From assembly GCA_007922305.1 (NCBI GenBank), contig ML677386.1, positions 8,020,679-8,084,678 of the forward strand: a DNA stretch of 64,000 nt, given 5' to 3'. Below the pieces are notes generated by a model. The model searched no databases. It was given only the letters and a program-made list of their open reading frames with translations, and was not told the DNA's origin. This DNA is from Dermatemys mawii (lineage: Eukaryota > Chordata > Testudines > Dermatemydidae). The translations under genes were made by a program, and so were the position numbers. Of this stretch, positions 56,641 through 64,000 are shown piece after piece (the first letter of the stretch is position 1; each line of letters opens with the position of its first letter).

Positions 56641-57537
56641 TTGAGGACAGATCTCCCGCTCTGGCTCAGTGCAAGTCGGCTAAACCCAAATTGACACTAC
56701 CTTGGAAAAAGTCACTGGGCTAGATTCTCTAGCTGAGTCACATGTCCTTTAATGGACTGAGGAGGTGGTGCAAAAGGGCTGTAATCCAGCCACAGATCAT
56801 TCCTCTCTCAGAGGGGAGCTGACTGCTAGCACTTTTGCCCTGCTGCGGAGACCCCCATCTCTCAGAGTAGGGGGGAAGGAGAGGGCAGGAAAGGGGCAGG
56901 GTGATGTTCTGTTCCACTCCACCAACCCTCTCCTGGCATATGAGTCATTAAGGATCCTATATCAGTGGAACCACTAGAGCTGCCTGACAGCAACATCTGG
57001 CCATGCACATCATGGAGCCATAACTGGCTCTAACCAACTTCTTGCTGCATTTCTTGCCTTGCTGTTTAACCAGAATTAAATTCAAGAATAAAAAACATCA
57101 AGGGCAACTCTGATGTCTCCCCAGAGCTACTTGCTCTGGCTTCTAGTCAGCACAACAGCCCCCTGATCCTCTCTTACTTCTGAGAGCACCACCCTTTCTT
57201 TAGGGCTTTGAGCCTAAATATGCTCAATGTTTACCCAACATCTCCCAGCTGGTAATAACTCCTGGAGTTGCCTCTGAACCCTGCTGGAAAGTAGCCAATG
57301 CAACTCCAACTCATTATCTGGCTCATTGGGGTTTCCTCCAAAAGACACCACTGGAGCAGGGAGTGGCTCGGCTTCTGGATATCCTTGTGGGGGCATGAAA
57401 ATACTTGTACACCCCACCACAAGGAGAAATTCACATCATGAGAAGCAGCATAATTCAAACATATGAAGCAGTCCAGGAGAAAATACTGAAAACAGTAGCC
57501 AGCAATGAGAATTAGTCCAGTGGAGCCTTTAAGTGCA
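56641..57537. other. Unassigned
   Basis: No feature recognised; frames at 56765-56977 and 57214-57551 lack domains. Confidence 0.4.
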
Positions 57538-57745
57538 TGTCTACACTGCAATTAAAAACCCATGGAAGGCTCATGCCAGCTGGCTTAGGTTCACAGGTAT
57601 TGAGCTAAGGGACTGTTTAATTGTGGTGTAGACACTGGGGCTTCTGATGGGTCCCAGACCCTGGACTCCAGCCTGAGTCTGAATGTCTATGCTGCAATTA
57701 ACCCCTTAGATTCTGGTACGGGCCAGCTGCAGGTGTCTAATTGCA
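57538..57745. repeat. 'TGTCTACACTGCAATTA' palindromic MITE, two units
   Basis: 57538-57634: TGTCTACACTGCAATTAAA and TTTAATTGTGGTGTAGACA. 57684-57755: TCTATGCTGCAATTA and TAATTGCAGTGTAGA. They are nearly symmetrical units in tandem. Confidence 0.75.
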
Positions 57746-57763
57746 GTGTAGATATACACTAGA

Positions 57764-58078
57764 GGTACGTCCACATTGCACACTAAGCCCGGGCTCTGAC
57801 TCAGGTTTGAGCCCAAGCATCCCTTCCATTCACACACAAATCAGTCTGACTCAGGTCAGCTGGCACTCAGGACCCAAGTCCTAAGACACTGCTAGGATAG
57901 AGCTTGAGTCCCATTGCGATTCAGGTCCAAGTCCTCTCATTTTGCAGTGTGGAGGTAGCTCAAGCCACAGGCCCAAGTCAGAAGGTCTGCGCAGTGCAAT
58001 ATGGATACATTAGCAAAGCCGTGAGACCTGAGTCCAGCCATTGTAAGCCCAGGTTTACAATGCAGTTTGGACATACCC
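57764..58078. repeat. Related MITE, 'GTACGTCCACATTGCA' ends
   Basis: Left arm GGTACGTCCACATTGCACAC, right arm TTTACAATGCAGTTTGGACA, and CCCGGGCTCTGACTCAGG in the interior. Confidence 0.6.
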
Positions 58079-58784
58079 AAAGTTAACTCTCTTTCTTCTG
58101 CCTCCTTTCTGTGTAGTGTTCCTCTTGTTTTGTTTCCCTTTCAAAATAATTACATCATTTTTCTGGTGCCAAATATTTGTTTTCAATTCCATTTTGGTAC
58201 AGGTACTGCCAGGGGAAGAAAGTGCTAGAGCTCGCATCCTGCACACTTCAAGACAGTTGTCTGTGGACATCTGTTCCAGATGACCCGGGAGCTCATATAA
58301 AGCAGCAGAACCCTTGAGCTCGCTGCTTGTGTTAAGATGTGTGGCCATCAAGACTCAAATTTCATTATGAATAATCTGGATTTTATTTATAGTGACAAGA
58401 AGAGAGGGTCCTTTATGCAATATTCACTAAGGTTACCCAGGTCAATGGCAACCTCCTTGTACCATCTTACTCTGTGGGATTAAATATTTTATACACAGCA
58501 CTGTTGTATTCTGTGTCAGCCTCACCTGCCAGTAACTGCTGCCATTTCATTTTTTCTCTCCCCTCCCCAGACTAGAAAAGAATTCAACATATGCCATTCG
58601 ATGCAGTGTGCAGTTCCATTTGTTCTATAGAAGACAAGAGTCAGCATGAGGCATGTCAAAGACATGACAGTGGAAGCACTTGTTAAAGCTCTCTTTTGAA
58701 ATGGTTATTCCTACTTCATTTATACAAATACTTATATATGTGGTAGGGCAGCACCAAGGATCTCCAAGTGGTATACCAATATTC
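58079..58784. other. Unassigned
   Basis: No repeats recognised. Confidence 0.4.
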
Positions 58785-58950
58785 AGCTCCTGCAAGGTAG
58801 GTGTTATTATTCCCCATTTTGCAAAAGGGTAAATCAAGGATCAGAGCGGTCCGGTGACATGTTGAAAGTCATAAAGCAAGTGAATGGAAGAATTGGGAAC
58901 AGAATTTAGGAATCTTGACACTAAGCCCCTGCCATAATAACTAGATTACA
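58785..58950 (-). mobile_element. MIR / CORE-SINE copy, diverged
   Basis: TATTATTCCCCATTTTGCAA, AAAGGGTAAATCAAGGATCA and GTGACATGTTGAAAGTCATA are in the antisense MIR order. Confidence 0.7.
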
Positions 58951-59924
58951 TTCTCTCCTGGTTTGTAACATTAATGCAGTTCAAATAGTTGGTGAGCAAG
59001 CGGACTCTTGTTAAACTCTTCCCTCTTCTTCTGCAATCAGAGAAGGCCAGAACCAGTGGGGTGGCTCTGCTCTTCAGAGAGAGGGACAGCTCGCTGGTCA
59101 CTGGTGCAGAGCAAGGATTTGGAAGTGGGATCAGTGAATCCACCACTGTGCAGATTAACCAGTCATTTGCCCCACCCCTGCCGAGGAAAGGAGATGTAAA
59201 TGGTACAGAGGCTACTTCAAATCTCAGTCTGGAATAGCAGACATGGTACATCTCCAATTGTGTTGGAAGATTTTCCCTGCCTTAGACCTTGAAGAACTTC
59301 CCAGAACAGCTGGCAACAGCACAGCTGTTTTGTGCATTTAAGGAAGGATTTTGTCCTGTATGACCCAAAAACCCCCCACATATGATTAAAGTATCTACAG
59401 TGAAAGCAATGCAATGCATGTGTACATACCACAACCACAGTGGAAGCTACATCTTCCCAGACACACACTCGGAAAGGATAGAGGCACCGATGTGATCCCA
59501 GAAGATGAAGAAGGAGAAGAAAACAGAATAGAGACATACGAATCTTTGTCAAGATAAATTGCCTTGTACCAGAAGGCTCTGGGAGTATGCAAGCAGTGAT
59601 TAACTTCCTAATTATATATTTAATCAAGTACATTTTGATTCTTATATAATACATATACACAAGTATATCATAGGTATTGTGGGCCTAATTATCCTCTAAT
59701 TATCCTATAAACTGGGAGTAATCCTGTGGAAGGCAATGGGAGTACACTGGCATAGGTGAGTGGAGAGGCTATATCAGACTTTGTTCAAATATTGATCAAA
59801 CCATATGTTGCGTGCATACAGAGGACATCTTAGCAATTCAGGCACTGGGTCAAACACTTTGATGGTTTATGTGAGTTGGGGAGAGATGTGTGCTCTCCGT
59901 TAGTTTTCTTCACATTTCATTCTG
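58951..59924. other. Unassigned
   Basis: No repeats recognised apart from a degraded palindrome near 59680-59760 (GGGCCTAATTATCC and AATGGGAGTAC). The 147-codon minus frame at 59217-59660 has no domain. Confidence 0.35.
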
Positions 59925-60115
59925 AGTGCTTTCTCACCCCAAATGACATGCAAAGCTGCAATCATTTTCTGAGAGAGGCGTCAATGCAATTTTTAGCAGA
60001 TTTTTGTCACCCTTTTTAAACTGACTGCAAAGAAAATGCATTGAGTAGCGTGTTAATTCTAATTATTAAGGTTTTTCCAGAGTTATCTTTAAAACAATGG
60101 ACATAATAAAATGAT
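59925..60115. promoter_or_regulatory. Candidate conserved noncoding element
   Basis: Unique DNA with ATGACATGCAAAGCTGCAAT and GTTAATTCTAATTATTAAGG. Octamer- and homeodomain-like motifs; inference only. Confidence 0.15.
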
Positions 60116-60301
60116 ATTGTTGTACCCATCTTTTTAAGTAACAGCTGAGCATTTGTGGGAGTTGCTGACTTTTGGGGACATACACTTTTTGCTTTTTAAT
60201 GAAACACCAGTGTTTATCAGGTTGGTTTTCTGTAGCATCTTTCTTACTCAAGCACTTTACATAGTGCCAAGCAAGGGCCTGATCCTACAACTGCTTACTA
60301 C

Positions 60302-61018
60302 TGTGATGGGGCAACGCCAGATGGCTATAGGACAATGATAGGGAACAGATATGTTAGCCCCAGGCTAAACAAATCCCTAGTACCATTGGAACCAAATGGC
60401 AGTTGTTCCAGGTTAATCAAGACACCTGTGGCCAATTAAGAAGCTTCTAGAAAGCAGTAGAAATAGCTAGTCTGATTGGAACACCTGAAGCCAGTCAGGG
60501 GCTGGCTGAAACCAGTTAAAAACCTCCCAGTTAGTCAGGTGGGGGTGTGGATGTCAGGAGCTGTGAGAGGAAGTTGTGCTGTTGGTGAGACTGAGTGGTA
60601 GACACCATATCTTATGCAAGGAAGGAGGCCCTGAGGTAAGGGTGAAGTGGAGTTTGAAGAAGTGTGGACTGCTGTGGGGAAGTAGCTCAGGGAATTGTAT
60701 TGTGTTTTGTGGCTAAAAGATCAGCCATTATAGCTGATACTATTAGGGTCCCTAGGCTAGAGCCCAGAGTAGAGGGTGGGCCCGGGCTCCTCCCCTTCCT
60801 ACCTCCCCTAATTAATCACTGAGATTGGGAGACAACAGACACTGTTCTAGGAAGGATAGCTTCTCCTTGCTGGTTTATGATGAAAATGGCTCAATAGGCT
60901 GTGACCCTTGTCTCTAGAGAGAGAAGGGCTACATGGAGGGTCACAGTGAGCCTTTGAGGCTAGTGAAATCCACCAGGAAATGCAGGATTGATGGAGATAA
61001 GGACAGAGCTTTGTCACA
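60302..61018 (+). mobile_element. Solo LTR, copy 2, 717 bp
   Basis: Starts TGTGATGGGGCAACGCC and ends ACAGAGCTTTGTCACA. Flanks CTAC and TTAC are a 4-bp duplication with one change. It aligns with copy 1 at 41047-41703 for most of its length, in the same orientation. Confidence 0.8.
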
Positions 61019-61104
61019 TTACCTACCACAATGCTTACCACCACAAGTGGTCTCCATGGAAAAAATTCTGCTTATCATCCCCAGGTCTAAATCCAGAGAA
61101 GAGT

Positions 61105-61165
61105 TGTGATCTTCAAGAGATCTGCTCCAGATATACACTGGTATAAACCAGAGCAGAATTTGGCC
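61105..61165. repeat. Scrap of a palindromic MITE
   Basis: GATCTGCTCCAGATATACAC and CAGAGCAGAATTTGG show mirrored ends. Confidence 0.35.
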
Positions 61166-61683
61166 CATTGAGACAACACATGGAAGTGAGTACTGGATCC
61201 AGTTCTAAGAGTTTACAGGATCAGGACCTTAGCAGCATACTGACTGTGTAGGTGAAGGAGTGGCCATTATACATTGAGCAATAGCTCCCACAAAAGCTTG
61301 GTCAATGAGGCTATTCATTTGGAAGTTTGGGTAACCACCCTGCTCTTTTCAAGAAGGGCCAGAGGCTACCTTGGTAGCCAACAGGGATGGGCAAGAGGGA
61401 CTTCCATTTAATCAGGCATCCAAAAGCTGGCACCTCTGAAAGAGCAGCCACTTGTCCAGTTGCCCTGGAGTGGCAGGCTTGGGTAGAGATCTAAATAAAG
61501 GTCTTGGTTTCTAATCTCAACCTTCTGTCTTAAAGGCAAGTGAGCTACTAAATGGGCCATCATGACAGCATGTATTCTTATGCAGAGCTCAATCCTGATT
61601 GCTGCTGAGATGTAGAAAGCTGCTAGAAATCTTATAGGTGATAGCATAAACTTCTATCTTCTATATAGTGCCTGGTAGTCATC

Positions 61684-61860
61684 CTACTGGGCCTGATTCT
61701 CATTTATCCTAAGGCACCTTTACCCTGCTCTGACAGTGAAAAGAAGCCCTAAAGTGGGAGTAAATTACAGTCATGCCCACTTTAAGACCTCTTCACTCTG
61801 CCAGAGCAGTCAAAAGGAGTCATATTGCAAGGGGGAATTCAGGCCAGAAACTAGAATGCT
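61684..61860. repeat. Palindromic 'GGGCCTGATTCTC' MITE, diverged
   Basis: GGGCCTGATTCTCATTTATC, with CACTTTAAGACC and AGTGAAAAGAAGC inside, and GGGGAATTCAGGCC at the right. Ends are inverted. Confidence 0.55.
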
Positions 61861-61902
61861 CTTGATAATGAATTAAACATCTGTAGGTGCTGATGGTTCT
61901 CA

Positions 61903-61950
61903 GTGCTAAGGTGCAAAGTGCTAAGGTGCTTTGCTGAGGTGCAAAGTTCA
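61903..61950 (+). repeat. Short imperfect tandem repeat
   Basis: GTGCTAAGGTGCAAA recurs as GTGCTAAGGTGCTTT and CTGAGGTGCAAAG. Confidence 0.7.
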
Positions 61951-62147
61951 TTAAAAGTCTGTGATAGATCCTTCATGCAACCGGTTTTTGTATAATTAAG
62001 TCCCCAGAGGGAAAAAAAGCTTAATCACAGAAAAATATCAACAGCAGTTGAAGGGGTACTACAATATTAAATGGATTCAGCACATCTAACCTGGCCCCGA
62101 GTTTTGATACTAGAAAGCCTAAATTTTAAACACGGAAAACACCTGGA

Positions 62148-62236
62148 GTAAGATTCATATCTTGTCTAACTCATTGACTTCAAGTGGAGTTATACAAGGG
62201 AAGAATCTGTCCACTGGAGTTTACCCCTTGTCTATA
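62148..62236. repeat. Diverged palindromic MITE of the 21456 family
   Basis: GTAAGATTCATATCTTGTCT, CATTGACTTCAAGTGGAGTT and GGGAAGAATCTG. Confidence 0.5.
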
Positions 62237-62500
62237 TCTTAAGCCCTACTGGGGAAATATTGACCTGACATAGCACAGCCCAGGGCTTGTCCTGCTCTAC
62301 GCAGGCTAGAGAATGTGTTTGAGTTTAGTGCTAATACATTTTTCTGTTCCCACTATTCAAAACATCTCTGGCCTCTTCCGGTTCTCCCATCACTGCAGAT
62401 AGTCTCTAATAAGAACCAGTCTACACCATGCCACTGTCTCATTTTAAACAACACTGGAACCCTGCTCCTCCAGTTCCAGAAACACAGGCTGCTACCACTT

Positions 62501-63179
62501 AGGGTATGGTTACACTTACAAGATTATAGCGCTATTGGTTATAGCGGTCCCCTTATACAGTAATATGTATAGCGCTATTGTATGTCCACACTCAGATGCT
62601 CCTGCGGTATAGCATGGCCACATTTGGGGCACTTAATGCGGCATTAAGAGCAGCGCATTCGGGCAGGTATCCCAGCATTCAGCTGGGTGCAACGTGCTTT
62701 TTAAACGAGGGGGGTGAGGGGGGACGCGTTGTGTGTATGCGGAGGGAGAGAGACAGTGGTTTTTCCGTTTTTTCTGAAAGCCTGTCAGTGAGCCTCCCTT
62801 CACAGAAGGCTTTGTTTTCACACAGGCTCCCTCCTTAAACATTTGCATTGCTTATCTGCTGAGTTAAGAAAGAAACTCTAAAGAGGTACTTCCGCATTCC
62901 TCCAGCCGAGTTCAAAACAAAGGGAAGAGACGTCAATTGCCTTAAATGGCTCTAGGCATCTCCAGAGATTACTTGTAGCGCAGTGGGTGTCCATATTCTT
63001 GCTGTAGCGCTACAGCAGCTGCGCTACAGCCCTTATTCCCCATGCGGAGGTGGATTAATAATAGCGCTATAACTCAGCAGTTATAGCGCTATTAGTGCCT
63101 TGCCAGTGTGGACGGGGAGTAGGTTATAGCGCTCGTGGGGGCTTTATAGCGCTATAAAGTGCCAGTGTAACCATGGCCT
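62501..63179. mobile_element. Harbinger-like MITE, 679 bp, TATAGCGCTATA palindromes
   Basis: Inverted ends: AGGGTATGGTTACACTTACA and GTGCCAGTGTAACCATGGCC. Both lead into copies of TTATAGCGCTATA. At least five further copies or partial copies of the TATAGCGCTA motif lie inside (about 62523, 62570, 63061, 63082, 63124, 63144), and GTAGCGCTACAGC is at about 63005. Possible TTA/TTT target pair. No transposase. Frames at 62578-62848 and 63124-63360 are incidental. Confidence 0.8.
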
Positions 63180-63219
63180 TTGACAGTCCTGTAGCTGCTA
63201 GGAGCTGCAGATCCCTTAC

Positions 63220-63602
63220 TGCAGTGGTCCCCATTCTTTTTACCTCATGCCCCTCCTTACCCCTGTCCATGCACACACACACACGCCAAACTGGGAGCAG
63301 AGCCGCGGATCCAGGAGGGGGGACACACAGACAGGGGTTAGGGGGTGAGGCTGGGGCCACAGCTGAGGACTGGGGTAGGGCCGGCGCAGGGCCAGCAGCT
63401 GGGATGGAGGCTCAGCGTTGGCAAATAGGCCAGCAGCTGGGACCTTGAGCATGGGGCTTGGGCTGGGAGTGGAGCTGGGTGGTGCTCCTTCCCCACTCCC
63501 TGTGGGGGTTGGCCCAGGCCATACCCGCCCCCATGAAATGTTCCTCCATGCCCCCCTAGGTGGGTGCACCCCACAGTTTAGGGACTTCTTCCTTACGGTC
63601 TG
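63220..63602. mobile_element. Old hAT element, GC-rich
   Basis: Left CAGTGGTCCCCATTCTTTTT and right CCCACAGTTTAGGGACTTCT look like the degraded inverted ends CAGTGGTTCCCAA-type hATs have. The GC-rich centre produces long spurious frames on both strands (63173-63636). Confidence 0.6.
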
Positions 63603-63612
63603 TGAGAGCCAC

Positions 63613-64000
63613 TGTGACAGGGCAACACACTATTAGTAGCACCCTGGTCACTGCAGTTGCTGCAGTGCCGGGAAGAGCGCAGGCTTAATTGAAGCCAATC
63701 AAGCAGTTTGTGCTGGGAATTACTGACATTTGTTGGCAATTGCTGGGCTAACAAGGCAATTGGCTGAGTAACTGGGAGGAAGAGGAAGCAGGGGAGAGCT
63801 CAGAGGATGAGCCTGGGCTGCGAAAGAGAAGGCTGTGTGGACATTTCCTGCTGTAAGCCGGCATACATTCTGTTATACTACATAAGTGAAGAAAAAATAC
63901 ACACGTGGTGAAAGGGTGATTTGTGCTGGTGGTTAAGAAGCAGGCCAGGCAATGTGCACACTGGATGCCAACAGAACCACCCTGCGACAACCGCCTTCAA
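63613..64000 (+). mobile_element. LTR start, runs off the window
   Basis: Begins TGTGACAGGGCAACACACTA and continues with AATTGAAGCCAATCAAGCAG and GGCAATTGGCTGAGTAACTG. The TGTGACRGGGCAAC start is shared with the other LTRs of this type in the window. The right end is beyond 64000. Confidence 0.5.

Noticed and set aside
59217..59660. 147-codon minus frame
   Set aside because: Cysteine- and leucine-rich by chance; no domain and no supporting context.
41047..61018. The two similar LTRs as the ends of one 20-kb provirus
   Set aside because: Each has its own distinct 4-bp flank, and the DNA between them carries unrelated elements and unique sequence.
63173..63636. Open frames up to 109 codons on both strands
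   Set aside because: GC-rich interior of an old hAT; proline/glycine-rich low-complexity translation with no domain.

Overview
This is vertebrate nuclear DNA with no recognisable host gene. The repeat content points to a turtle, or at least a sauropsid with a turtle-like repeat landscape. CR1 LINE fragments end in ATTCTATG-type tails. There are ancient MIR/CORE-SINE copies, many short hAT-type elements with 8-bp target duplications, a Penelope-like relic, and Ty3/gypsy and ERV-type LTRs. Several families match what I remember of chelonian genomes. That species call rests on memory, not a search. No host exon series, rRNA, tRNA gene, CRISPR array or bacterial-style operon is visible. Almost every short open frame in the window is chance coding or lies inside a repeat.

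Layout: 1-3.2 kb holds a broken PIF/Harbinger-type Myb/SANT-like transposon ORF with a candidate intron, capped by a CR1 insertion. 4-11 kb has a hAT MITE, CR1, MIR, an L2-like fragment and a solo LTR. 11-14.6 kb is mostly unique and contains a candidate conserved noncoding element. 14.6-23 kb has an ERV-type LTR, CR1 pieces, a non-LTR retrotransposon with its reverse-transcriptase core deleted, a hAT MITE and palindromic MITEs. 25.2-26.5 kb is an LTR-like block.

28-44 kb is the most structured part: three Ty3/gypsy relics, all on the minus strand. The middle one (30961-about 35870) keeps both LTRs, a polypurine tract and pieces of gag, integrase, reverse transcriptase and RNase H. In its own 5'->3' direction the order is gag, integrase, RT, RNase H, LTR. 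This is the unusual copia-like pol order of Gmr1-like gypsy elements. Two solo LTRs have inserted into it, and one of those contains a Penelope-derived hairpin. The third relic (about 41.9-44.17 kb) carries an integrase tail plus a chromodomain-like segment, and a hAT MITE sits inside its 5' LTR.

44-64 kb is mixed unique sequence with MIRs, hAT MITEs, a Penelope-like fragment, palindromic MITEs, a second copy of the 41-kb solo LTR, a 679-bp Harbinger-like MITE built from TATAGCGCTATA palindromes, an old hAT and the start of one more LTR.

The genes here do not work together. This is a fossil record of nested mobile elements, probably intergenic or deep intronic. All LTR, LINE and Harbinger reading frames seen are broken.
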